DNA of 64,000 nt from positions 33,225 through 97,224 of the forward strand of contig WPIO01000318.1 of assembly GCA_009760855.2 (NCBI GenBank), written 5' to 3'. Under the pieces are notes generated by a model, which searched no databases, was not told where the DNA came from, and saw nothing but the letters and a program-made list of their open reading frames with translations. Made by a program: the position numbers and the translations under genes. This document shows, piece by piece, positions 10,331-19,855 of this stretch (its first letter is position 1; each line of letters opens with the position of its first letter). This stretch comes from Cristatella mucedo. Lineage: Eukaryota > Bryozoa > Phylactolaemata > Cristatellidae.

Positions 10331-11161
10331 TTAATCACTTAGATCTATATCAACCCCTTTTTCAAGTAGTTCTATCATGTTTTTTAAGTCTACAATAGCA
10401 TTATTTAATCTTTGTCTTTGAAGTGATAAAGCACTCATTCTCTCTTCATGAGTATTCATTTTAGTTGCTCTAGCAGTATACATTGCCTCATCTACTATTT
10501 TTTTTATCAATCCTGCAACTGCTACAGTGATTGAAACTGCTAAACCAACTGTTCCTATTACACTTGCTATGCTAGCGATGATGGCTGGAATAGCAGGTAA
10601 GAAGCCCCCTCTCATTTCAAGAAAGTTCTTCTTCCATGCTATAGGATCAAGTTGAGTTGCATCCCAAGAAACTTCTTCTCCAAAAGTATCAGATAAAAAC
10701 TTACTAGGATTTAAATACCAATCACTATTTGCTTTTTCAGCTTCTAATAACATCTCATTAATGTAGAAACCTACTTCCAAACTTGCAACCATCTTTGAGA
10801 GTCCTTCTTTTTTATCTGACATTGTTTTCCAGAAGACTTGTCCATACTTACCAGAAGATATATCATCAATAATTTCTTTTATAAACAAACCAAGATCTAC
10901 AATCCCTGTTACTCCTGATAGAAATCCTCCTAGAGCTTTTGTAGCTGTTCCAATGACCTTGAAAGATTGTAATACTTTTGGAACGATCTTTGCGATCTTG
11001 TTTGAGGCTTGTCAGGACAGTTTCATAGCAATTTTAGGCACTATTTTTATAACTGCTTTAGAACCTACTTCAGTTGCTGTTGTAATACCTGAAACCACTT
11101 CCTTAGTTGTATCTACTCATTCTTTTATACTATCAACACCTTTTCCTTTTTTATTCTTCAT
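10331..11161 (-). pseudogene. pX/pVI-like core or membrane-active protein (Polinton part)
   Basis: The larger surviving frame (185 residues, 10,331-10,888) has a charged N-terminal half. Then comes Met-Arg-Gly-Gly-Phe, directly followed by a 35-residue hydrophobic segment rich in Ile/Ala/Val, then a charged helical tail. M-x-G-G-x fits the cleavage rule of adenovirus-type maturation proteases. The layout GG-F-L-P-A-I-P-x-I-I-A resembles the adenovirus pX/mu precursor C-terminus. An upstream part of the gene near its start also has GG and hydrophobic stretches. Broken, about one or two breaks. The start at 11,161 is supported by a TATATATG motif. Role inferred: genome condensation or endosome escape after cleavage. 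Confidence 0.55.
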
Positions 11162-11176
11162 ATATATTATAAGTGA
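11162..11176. promoter_or_regulatory. 15-bp divergent promoter
   Basis: Only 15 bases (TATATATTATAAG core) separate the start codons of the minus-strand core protein and the plus-strand fibre gene. Each reads its own TATA-like motif from the same bases. Confidence 0.65.
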
Positions 11177-12046
11177 ATGGAAAAAGTTAGAAAGATTAAT
11201 GGTTCTATTTACAGTGATCTTAACGCTAACGGAAATGGAGTAACCAACTTAGCATACCCTCTTAATGCTGGTGATGCAATAAATTTGAGCTATGGTTTTA
11301 GTTCAAACTTTGGAGGAAGTATTGCTACAAATGCTATAGGTGATTTAGCAACTGTTTCAAGTATGTCAGGGTTCCTTTCAAAGACTAGTGGAAAGATGAT
11401 GTCACAGTTGAATTGTAAAAATGTTTTTGGTATTTCGGGAAACTCTGCTGATGGAACTGTATACAGTGATTTAAGACCTTATAAAGTGATTAACTATGGA
11501 CTCTTAAAAAATATGACACAAGTGTTTCAAGGTAAAGCAACCGCAAGTATGAATATGGGAAATAAGAATATTACTAACTTAAATACTCTGATACTGTAAC
11601 AAAACAATATGTAGAATAATAATAATAAACAAATACCGTTTAGGTATTTTGGAGCAGACTCTGGTACTTATCCAAACGTATTTTATCTTGATATGCTTGG
11701 TTTAAGTATTACAGCTAATGGTAGTACAGGAGATAAATTTCAACTACAACAACCCACACCGGGTGATAAGCCTATTGTAGCAACCACTGGAGATGTTGTT
11801 GCATACACGATTAATCCTAAAACATTCTTTCCTGGTGTATTACCCAACTTTAAAATGGTGAGTGGTGTTATGTTTGTAACAGACAAAACAAAGTCTTACG
11901 TAGAGTTATCTACTGATAATACTTATGGAGTTAGTGGTACTCTAGTTTTAATAATTAATGCTGATGGAACGTGTAGATATGCTATCGATAAATTTACTCT
12001 TGCAAGTGGAATAACTTATATCGATTTTCTTTTTACTATTTTATAG
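11177..12046 (+). pseudogene. Phage-fibre-like gene A (Polinton part)
   Basis: The N-terminal part has repeats of the type N-x-x-x-x-N-L-x-x-P-x-x-x-x-D-A, typical of trimeric shaft repeats in phage tail fibres. The C-terminal part (11,693-12,046) is beta-rich with T/S/G/Y, like a receptor-binding head. It is first of three fibre genes in a row and ends inside the promoter motif of the next. Likely role, inferred from the repeat type and its place beside capsid genes: a spike for cell attachment. Broken, about two breaks. Confidence 0.6.
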
Positions 12047-12048
12047 AA

Positions 12049-12910
12049 ATGTTCACACTTAAAAGAAGAGGAATTGGTATAACTAATTACATTAAAAAGA
12101 GCGGTGATGTACTTACCGGCAGTTTAATTATGAATGTTAATCTAATAAAGGATTTAAGTGATCCTGTTAATAGTGGAGATGCAGTAAATAGAAAGTGTAT
12201 ATAGATACGAATTTCGTTACTAAAGTATCAAGAGGAACTACAGCAGATGGAGATATTGATATGAAAAATTATAAGATAATAGAACTAGCAAATCCTGTAA
12301 ATCCTAGTGATGCTGCAACTAAAGATTATGCAGACACTAAACTTCCAAAGACTGGTGGAGTTATTAATGGTTCAGTAACTGTAAATGGAAATGTAGCTGT
12401 TGGGGGACCTCCTATTTCTGATAATGATGTTCCAAATAAATCGTATATGGATACTAATTTTCTTAAAATAACAGGAGAAACTCTTAATGAAAATTTAGAT
12501 ATGAATGGATACTCTATCTTCTTAGAAAACGACCCTGTTAATCCTAATGACGGTGTAAACTTTAGCTATCTAAATAGAATATCAGATGGAAATATTACTG
12601 TAATACGTTTTAGAGCAACAGTTGATGGATCTTTAACTACGGATTTATATGGAAAAACAATTAACGGTCGTTAGATCTCTACTTTAACAGATACTATCAT
12701 ACCAAGAGGATTATTTGTTGTTACAACATTATATGAATATACACTTGGAAAAAAGGTATAGTACAACCCCTTCCAGAAACATTAGTTCCATTACAAGATC
12801 AGTTATATGGTGGGTATGTACTTGATGCAAATAAAAAACTCTTTCAATCATCAACTTTCATATCTGGTTCAAACTTATTTGACAAAGAATTAATATCTTT
12901 GTTTATATAG
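12049..12910 (+). pseudogene. Phage-fibre-like gene B (Polinton part)
   Basis: Contains at least three shaft repeats of about 40-50 residues, each with a D-M-x-x-Y/G-x-I...L-x-x-P-V-N-P-x-D/G core followed by A-x-x-x-Y. A different beta-rich C-terminus follows. The start is marked by TTATAGAAATG at 12,041-12,051, overlapping the end of fibre gene A. Broken, several breaks. Confidence 0.6.
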
Positions 12911-12923
12911 CGACAACGTAAAA

Positions 12924-13918
12924 ATGCGTAGTAGAAGATTATTAGAAATGAATGGAACTTAAAATCTTGGTAAAAAAAGAATAACAAATATTGGTTCTAC
13001 TATTAGTGAATTAGAAGTAGTAAGTAAAACTTTTGCTGATAATAACTATATTAGAAAAGACTCTGATGATATTGTAAGAGGAGACTTATCTGCTAGGTCA
13101 AAGAAATATGTAAACATAAGTTATCCAATGAATGAAAAAGATTTATCTACAAAGCAGTATATATATATATATATATATATACGAAGGTTGGAACAGAAGG
13201 TGGTCAAGTAATACAGGGAAATCTAGAAGTAGATAGATTAATTGGTAATAACACAAGTGATTGTTCATACACAAGAGAAAGAGCCTATACATCATTTCTA
13301 AGAACGAATAGACTTTTTAATCATGAGTCACTAATAGTAGAAGGACAAATAGGAACAAAAAGTGTTATTAACTTATCTAACAACACTACTGACGCAACTT
13401 TAGCAAAATTATCTGACATTAACTTAAAAAAGCCACTATACTCGAAAATAACACTAAAAATAAGAGATATGAATAGAATAAATAATGAAAATACTAACAT
13501 TGTTAATGATGATACTTATTACAATGTTTATGGGAGAACAGCTGAAAATAAATCATTTGTTCTAAAAGACGATAATGCAACTAGAATACCTTATAGAACT
13601 ATTACGTCAACAGTATCTGTAACGGTGGAAAAGTTATCTCAAGAATACGATAATTTAATTACTAACTGTTATCAAAGGTTCTACTCACCCAACTTTCTTC
13701 CTTCTAATTTACTTAATATATCTTATTCAGGTGTTGAAGGTGATTACATGTTGACTTTAAGCAATTCTATAAAAAATCTTGCTATCATTGAAGAAAGTAG
13801 TAAAAAAGTAATAACATTCGATCTTAGTTATCCTGTTCTATCTTACGCAGGATTTAGAACACCTAGTCCTTTAGATGTTATTGAAATAAGTTTAGTTAAG
13901 CAAGCTAGAATACGGTGA
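12924..13918 (+). pseudogene. Phage-fibre-like gene C (Polinton part)
   Basis: The shaft repeats (N-L-G-x-K-R-I-T-N-I...) are followed by a long beta-rich region. Its last 149-residue stretch (13,469-13,918) is open. A TA microsatellite lies inside the gene at 13,158-13,181. It has the same architecture as fibre genes A and B but a different head, as expected of receptor-binding proteins under diversification. Broken, about two or three breaks. Confidence 0.55.
13158..13181. repeat. (TA)n microsatellite inside fibre gene C
   Basis: Twelve uninterrupted TA units. In the reading frame of the gene they would encode alternating Tyr and Ile, which is unlike the neighbouring fibre repeats, so this is a later expansion. 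Confidence 0.9.
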
Positions 13919-13978
13919 TATTAAAAAAAATTAACTAACCTAACTATTTTTTATTTTTATTTTTGTTTTTTTAATTTT

Positions 13979-14467
13979 TTAATAATCAGCAGGATTGAAC
14001 TCTCCTCGTTTTACTGATTCGTAGACTTTAACTTGATTAAGCTTCAATCTAATATTAAGTCTTTCTTCAGAGTTGTAAGAGTCTTTAGTAACATAACTTG
14101 CATCGATAACTCCAGTAATAGAAAAGTCACTTCCAAATTTATTAACTACATCAGCAATAGAACTGAACTTCAACTGTTTATTTTTTTGATCAAAGAATAT
14201 ACTTAGCTTGATACCAAAATCAATTCGAACTCCAATTGTAGATCTTTTACTCAAGTCATATCCTTTGAAATCAAGTTTCTTGCTAGACCTTTCTGCAATG
14301 TCTTTAATAGACGGCATTATGTCTTCAGTGATGTATGACCACATGTTGTAATATTGCTTAGAATCTTTTGAAGTCCTCTCTTCAATGTGAACTCGAGCTG
14401 GTTTTCCTTTTGGAATTATAACTGAAGCATTTACAAGAACTACGAATTTCTTATTTTGGATTTCCAT
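13979..14467 (-). CDS. Unknown conserved-looking protein, 162 aa (Polinton part)
   Basis: Looks whole. Basic, beta-rich, with no signal peptide or membrane segment. The start at 14,467 is fixed by ATTTATAGAAATGG. It is last in a minus-strand block: zinc ribbon, protease, this gene. I do not recognise the family. Its size, charge and alternating beta pattern would suit a single-stranded-DNA-binding or replication accessory protein, but that is only a guess. It ends about 60 bases from the end of fibre gene C, tail to tail. Confidence 0.6.
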   Translation of the reverse strand: MEIQNKKFVVLVNASVIIPKGKPARVHIEERTSKDSKQYYNMWSYITEDIMPSIKDIAERSSKKLDFKGYDLSKRSTIGVRIDFGIKLSIFFDQKNKQLKFSSIADVVNKFGSDFSITGVIDASYVTKDSYNSEERLNIRLKLNQVKVYESVKRGEFNPADY

Positions 14468-14489
14468 TTCTATAAATGGTAAATAATTT

Positions 14490-14823
14490 GTTTAAATCAA
14501 ATCAATAATTCCACCGTTGTTCCAAAATCAGTCAATTCCATTAGTTTTAAGAATATTAGACACCTTCCACAATCTTTCTGATTGAATTTTTGTAATTAAA
14601 ATGTTTGAAAAGATGGTATATCACCGAAGTAACTTATTACCACTGGCATTGGTGGTGCTCCAAAAGAATCGAAGTAAAAACACTTAGACCCTTCTTTCTT
14701 TAATGCAACCCAGTGATATATTGCAAGGTCTGACTTTCCAGTATTACAAAAAAGTCATTCATTCTCTAAAGGCTTTGTTAGTTCATCTCTTGCAAAGACA
14801 CCTCTAAAGTTATTTATATCTAA
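14490..14823 (-). pseudogene. Adenain-type cysteine protease (Polinton part, broken)
   Basis: The minus strand contains N-F-R-G-V-F-A-R-D-E-L near the N-terminus. A catalytic-His block H-W-V-A-L follows, then Y-F-D-S-F-G, and later a D-C-G motif that could hold the catalytic Cys. This is the order seen in adenovirus and Polinton maturation proteases, which cut capsid and core precursors. It is about as short as others of the family (about 110 recognisable codons). Broken, with a few breaks. It follows the zinc-ribbon gene with no gap. Confidence 0.7.
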
Positions 14824-15192
14824 TTATTTTATATAATTATTTATTTCTATATCGTCAAAGCTGATGATTTTACTTTTTTTTAGTTTATCTATCGCGCTTT
14901 TAATCTCACTAATTATTTGTTGTTCACTTGCTCCTCTTCCAATACTTCTTCCTTGTGATAAAGATCCTTCACCAACACTTCTTTCAATCCTTCTTCCTTG
15001 TGATAAAGATCCTTCACCAACAGCAACTGGAACAGAAGTACTTCTTAGTTTAACAAACTTTGATTTCTTTTTTCTACAAATTGTACAAATTCTTTTTACC
15101 GTTCCTCTCATTCCTTTTGTGCTATCCACCTCAACATACTCCTCATGGATTGTATTAGTCGACTTTTTACACTTCATACAATAAATCTTCAT
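14824..15192 (-). CDS. Zinc-ribbon protein (DUF5679-like) with internal repeat (Polinton part)
   Basis: About 122 residues, looks whole. The N-terminus has C-x-x-C-K-K (IYCMKCKK) and, about 30 residues later, C-x-x-C-R-K-K-K. Together they make a four-Cys ribbon like that of small proteins common in Polintons and other eukaryotic DNA viruses. The middle holds two copies of a GEGSLSQGR unit, coded by a duplicated stretch of about 45 bases at 14,940-15,025. The C-terminus is helical. The ATG at 15,190-15,192 is preferred because a TTTGTATATG motif abuts it. It diverges from the ATPase gene. Confidence 0.7.
   Translation of the reverse strand: MKIYCMKCKKSTNTIHEEYVEVDSTKGMRGTVKRICTICRKKKSKFVKLRSTSVPVAVGEGSLSQGRRIERSVGEGSLSQGRSIGRGASEQQIISEIKSAIDKLKKSKIISFDDIEINNYIK
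14940..15025 (-). repeat. Tandem duplication of about 45 bases inside the zinc-ribbon gene
   Basis: Two nearly identical units containing CTTGTGATAAAGATCC. They keep the reading frame and give two GEGSLSQGR copies. Confidence 0.8.
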
Positions 15193-15220
15193 ATACAAAT
15201 AGAATTTTTTTTAATATAGA
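15193..15220. promoter_or_regulatory. 28-bp divergent promoter (zinc ribbon / ATPase)
   Basis: The plus gene starts with AATATAGAATG (ATG at 15,221). The minus gene starts with TTTGTATATG. The whole intergenic span is 28 AT-rich bases. Confidence 0.6.
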
Positions 15221-15871
15221 ATGTCTTTGAAAGTTAAACCTTATGACTTTGGACAGGATACTGCTACAGGTCATGAAGAACCATTACCTAAAATACCTAT
15301 TAGAGCGTTAGTTTTAGGTCCTAGTGGGTGTGGTAAGACACAATTAATAATGAATTGGATATTTTCATTAAAATTAAAGTATGATGCTTGTACTATTATT
15401 GCAACAAGTTTAGATCAACCAACGTATCGTGGATTTATAAGTATGACAAAAGAGAACCCTGCATTTGTTTGGGTTGACGGAGTAGATGAAATGCCATATG
15501 TTGATTCGTATAAGAAATGTAGAAATGTTGTTGTGTCAGAGGATGTTATAAATGAAGACCAAAGTACTATATCAGATTATTTTACTAGAGGAAGGCATAA
15601 CAAAATGAATATATTTTATCTTTCTTAAGGATTTACAAATGTTCCTAAAAGAACTATAAGAAACAATGTAAACTTTATAATAATATTCGAACAAAACAAT
15701 AATGATATAGAATATATACGTCGTTCATATGTTGGTGATATAGATGTAAAGCAATTTAAATATTGGATTGATTCTTGTACAAGGGAAGAATTTGCTTATT
15801 GTGTTATAGATCTAACTAAGACTGAAAAAAAGGAAGATCTTTGTCTGTTGATGAAGAAGGAAAACAACTAA
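15221..15871 (+). pseudogene. FtsK/HerA-type packaging ATPase, A32-like (Polinton part)
   Basis: Walker A is G-P-S-G-C-G-K-T at residues about 33-40. Walker B with its acidic residues is VVVSEDVINEDQ around residue 107, followed by Y-F-T-R-G-R-H, the typical sensor/arginine region of A32-like ATPases. At about 216 codons it has the usual length for Polinton packaging ATPases. It pumps the genome into the preformed capsid. First gene of the long plus-strand structural block. Nearly whole, about one break. Confidence 0.9.
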
Positions 15872-15901
15872 TAACTATTTTCAATAGTTAATAGGAAAGG
15901 A

Positions 15902-17036
15902 ATGATTAAAGGAAAGTTGTTTCAAAGTAAAAATAGAAAATATGAATATAGTGTTCAAAAAGCTCTTGATTTAGAAAACTTACTTATTAATTTGGACAAG
16001 TTAAATATCGCAACCGTACTTAACAACGGTGAAGAAATGGCAAGAATAGAAGCTGAAATTATTGCTAGAGATCAAGTAGAACATAAACTAAATGAACGTG
16101 CTTTAGAGCATTTAAAAAATGATTCAGGTGGTGTTGATTTTGATAAACTTAGAGTAATGAGACCTAAACTTGCAATTCCAATGGAGACTAATAAACTAAT
16201 TGAAAAGGCGATACAGCCTAAACCTAAAGAACCTCAAGATGTTTCTTTGGTTTTGGGGAAAGCAATTGCTGATATTAAATCTGGTGAACCTAAAAAAACC
16301 ATTAACAGAATAAATCAAGCAAAGACTCATGCAGCTAATCAAGAAATAAGAGAAATTCTTGATGGTGCCTAAAAAACAGTGTCAGAAGGTTTTAATGTTA
16401 ATCCATCTACTGGTACTCCAAAGTTTAATTAAGGATCTATAAAAGTAGTTGAAGAACCACCTGCTATAAGTACCCCAAAGAAAAGAGGAAGAAAAAAATG
16501 AAAAAAAAGTAAAACCGCTTTACCAATTGTAAGTGTTATAGAACCTGGTACAAGTGTTATAGAACCTGTTATAGAACCTAACACACCTCAATTTGCAACT
16601 GCTATAGAAGATACTCTACCTACAATTATTGAACATCCGTGGGTTACTAGACAAAAATTATTTTAAATTAGTATTAGACCTAATACAGGAAGAACGTCAT
16701 CAAAAATGAAAGAAGATATAAGGAAAATTACAGAAGATAATTTTTTAGAGAGTCTTTCTAATATCAAAGAAGAATTAGAGAATATAGAAAAAAAAGTATA
16801 AAACAACAAAGTACTCTTGACCATATAAAATCACTACAGCCTAATTCTGGAGAAGGATTTAAAATCGTTCCAGTGTTTGTTTAGAGTGATAAAGAAGTAT
16901 TTAATAAAATTGATTTATGGTTGAGAGAGCTTGCCGCTGGAAATAAAAGAGTTGTAAATTCAATAAGTGCTGCTGTAGATTATTTAGCTGGATCTAGGAA
17001 GCACCAAAGTCTTACGCTGCAAAAATAAATAGTCTA
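15902..17036 (+). pseudogene. Unknown gene between ATPase and penton-like genes (Polinton part)
   Basis: The first 156 codons (15,902-16,372) are open and encode a charged, mostly helical protein ending in a KPKEPQ hinge. The sequence beyond stays coding-like. It has a Pro/Val/Ile/Glu repeat (VIEP units near 16,530-16,610), a helical Lys/Glu-rich part, and a final segment with IDLWLRELAAGNKRVVNS. Several breaks occur in the second half. I do not recognise it. Its place suggests a minor virion protein. Confidence 0.45.
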
Positions 17037-17054
17037 TTATTTAATATATAGAAA

Positions 17055-17915
17055 ATGAGTAATCTTTTAGGTATTACAAAAGACATACTTTAGAATGTTG
17101 AAGTTATTAGAAAAAGTAGTCAAGTAAGTAAGGAAGGTTATGTGTTCAATATTATTGGAAATTATAATCCACTTGGTCTACATATTAGTACTCCTATTTT
17201 ATTGAGAAACAAAAACCTAAAAGTTTGTTTTAAGAAGTTTGTTGGAATCAATTCCATAAAAAATATTACTACGTTTAATAATACTTTTGTTTATAGAAGT
17301 GCGGGTGGTTCAGAACAAACTGTAACTATAGAACCAGGAATTTATACGGTTGATAGTGATGACTTAAACACTGGTATTGTTGATAGGATTAATAATTATA
17401 TTACTCAAACAGGATCTACAACTGATAAGTTTATAGTTGGTGTTGATACTGGTACTGTACACTCATGGATTAGTATGCCTGTTGGGTGGAGTTTTATTGC
17501 AAGTAAATCCTCTATTTCTAAAGTCCTTGGATTTACTAAACCTGCTTATACAACGGATAGCAAGTTTTTAGAGACATATCCAAATATTATACCCACTGTT
17601 TGTACTCCAAACAAAAAGTTCTATTCAGAAGAGCAGGTAAGTATCGCAGATGTAAAACTTGTTCTTATTAATTGTAATCTAGTTGCTCCCGGAACAAGTT
17701 TTATAAATGGAATCGAAACTCAAGCTTTAAGAAGTTTTGGATTTGACTTTTATCCATGGGATACAATGGTGTATGAACCAAATACTCCTGAATACCACAA
17801 TGTTTCTACTGAAATTATTAGTGATATAACTATTAAAATTACTGATCAAAACTTGAAGTTGTTAGATTTTGCTGGTGAACAAATTGCTGTTGTTATAGAA
17901 ATTATAGAAATATAA
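17055..17915 (+). pseudogene. Penton-like protein 1 (Polinton part)
   Basis: The open part from 17,142 has an N-terminal strand-rich region, a VLGF motif around residue 128, and then V-x-L-V-L-I-N-C-N-L-V. The last segment ends I-S-D-I-T-I-K-I-T-D-Q-N. The order 'LGF ... x-C-x-L-V ... I-x-I-T-D-x-x-G/N' is that of single-jelly-roll penton proteins of Polintons. The start at 17,055 is marked by ATATATAGAAAATG. Nearly whole, about one break. First of three penton-like genes in tandem. Confidence 0.55.
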
Positions 17916-17925
17916 TATAAGGAAA

Positions 17926-18815
17926 ATGACAATGAGATTAACTGGCACATCTTCTTCAGATTACAAAACATTATATCCAGCAATTAATTTAGGAGAAAAA
18001 TCTGGATACAATGAAGTTAGTTTGAGAAGGATAGAATTTACGTATGTAAATAGAAGTATATCAAATGTCTTTAGGGGTGTAAATGATAGACTTTGGTTAA
18101 AGTTTTCTATTGGAGATGTTGGTAATCCTCAAAACATTGAAATTGATTTTAGAAAAGAAGCAGATGGTACTCCTAAAACTTCAGGAACTTATGACACTAA
18201 TAAGATTGTTCTTGCTTTAAACACGGCTTTAGGACTTAAGAAGAAAGATACAACTTCAGCTCTATATAATGGGAGAAATGGAAATGGAATAAGATTTAGT
18301 GTTGATACAGATGATAAAACAGTTAAGCAAGTAGCTGGTGATAGCGTTGGTTTTCTTCGATCAAACTCTTTTATTGAAAAAAACCCGAGTTGTATAGTAT
18401 TGGAGATACATTAGGTTTTAACTCAAACGAACAAGGAACGTTTGACCGTGACATGGTTGGTGGAACAGTATATGAAGCAGTAGAAAAAGCTATGTATTTT
18501 GCTGGAACTTATAAAGCATGGAACAAAATGATTCAACCTGATAATACTGGCGTAAAATGGATAAGCGTTGACTGCGATTTGGTTGATCCAGAACTTAATT
18601 ATATAGAGAAAAGAAAAGGGTTTTCAGAACAGTCAGGATCTCTATATCTCATCGACACCGATGATATTGCTCCGGGTCAAAAAGTTGATTTACATATTCC
18701 AAATGTAATGTACTTACCTACAAAAGGTGATATATCTCAATTGGGTGGTTTTAGACTTACATTAACAGATCAAAATGGAAACAGGATTAATACAATTACA
18801 GATGTTGTATATTAG
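17926..18815 (+). pseudogene. Penton-like protein 2 (Polinton part)
   Basis: Begins MTMRLTGTSSSDYK and contains the LGFN motif. It then has ISVDCDLVDPELNYI, a Pro-rich loop (IPNVMYLPTKGDI) and a closing L-T-D-Q-N-G-N strand. This is the best match to the penton pattern in the window. It sits at the five-fold corners of the capsid in this family. The start motif is TATAAGGAAAATG. Nearly whole, about one break. Closely related to the next gene. Confidence 0.65.
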
Positions 18816-18827
18816 AAAAGGTAAAAC

Positions 18828-18985
18828 AAGTATAGAAAATAGTATAGAAACAAGTATAGAAAATAGTATAGAAACAAGTATAGAAAAGAGTATAGAAAAA
18901 ATTAAAACAAGTATAGAAAGTAGTATAGAAAAGAGTATAGAAAAAATTAAAACAATTATAGAAAAAAGTAAAATAAATATAGAAA
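18828..18985 (+). repeat. Tandem AGTATAGAAA-type repeats between two penton-like genes
   Basis: About a dozen degenerate units of AGTATAGAAAA(C/T)/(A)AGTATAGAAAGAG fill the space between penton-like genes 2 and 3. One frame reads a repeated S-I-E-x. The unit resembles the TATAGAAATG start motif of the element, so it may have grown from the promoter by slippage. Confidence 0.85.
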
Positions 18986-19846
18986 ATGAGGATTAGGTTA
19001 ACAGGAACTTCCGATATAGATTATAAAAATAACTATCTTACAATAATGCTTGGTCCTAAATCTGGGTATGAGAAAGTTGGGTTACGAAGAATAGAATTTA
19101 CTTACACATATAAAAGCATTGTAAAAATTGTTGCTCTTGAAAACGATATGCTTTGGTTTAAAACTAGTCCTAAATCAGGTAGTAACTATTCCGTTTCTGT
19201 TCCTCCAGGTTATTACGATAGTATTAGACTTGTTGCAGCATTAAATAGAGGATTAGATGGTGCTGCATTACTTTACAACCCTTCACGAAGAGATAGTACT
19301 GGAATTATTTTTAGTGTTGGTGAAGGTGATAAAATAGTTATGAAAGTAGTGGGTGAGTATGTTGTTTTACTAGCAAGTGATATATCTGGTGTTATTAATA
19401 ACATTGGAGATACCCTTGGATTTAATACAAAGGAAGAAGGAACATTCGCCCCTGATTACGATTATGGTGATTGAAGAGAAGAAGATAAAAAAGATGAAAA
19501 ATCACATTACTTCGCCGGAACTTACACAGCATGGAATAAAATGAAATCCTCTAATTTCAATGACATTGAATGGATCAGTGTTGACTGTGACTTAGTTAAT
19601 CCAGAACTTAATTATATAGAGAAAAGAAAAGGGGTTTTAGAACAATCAGGATCTTTATATATTATTGGTGTAAAAGATATATCACCAGGTGAGAAAGTTG
19701 ATTTACATATTCCAAACATAATGTATCTCCCAACAAGGGGTGATATATAATCATTGAGTAGTTTTATGATTACTTTGAAAGATCAAAATGGAAATAAACT
19801 AAATGTAATTAGAGATGTTATAGCTACCATAGAAATTTCAAAGTAG
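18986..19846 (+). pseudogene. Penton-like protein 3 (Polinton part)
   Basis: A clear duplicate of penton-like gene 2. The start MRIRLTGTSDIDYK matches, followed by LRRIEFTY, GDTLGFN, ISVDCDLVNPELNYI and IPNIMYLPTRGDI in the same order. The middle is more divergent, suggesting separate functions or relaxed constraint. The start is fixed by AATATAGAAAATG. Broken, about two breaks. Confidence 0.65.
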
Positions 19847-19855
19847 TATAGAGAG

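Noticed and set aside
18828-18985. CRISPR-like array
   Set aside because: The units are short, degenerate and contiguous, with no unique spacers; a plain tandem repeat in an animal context.
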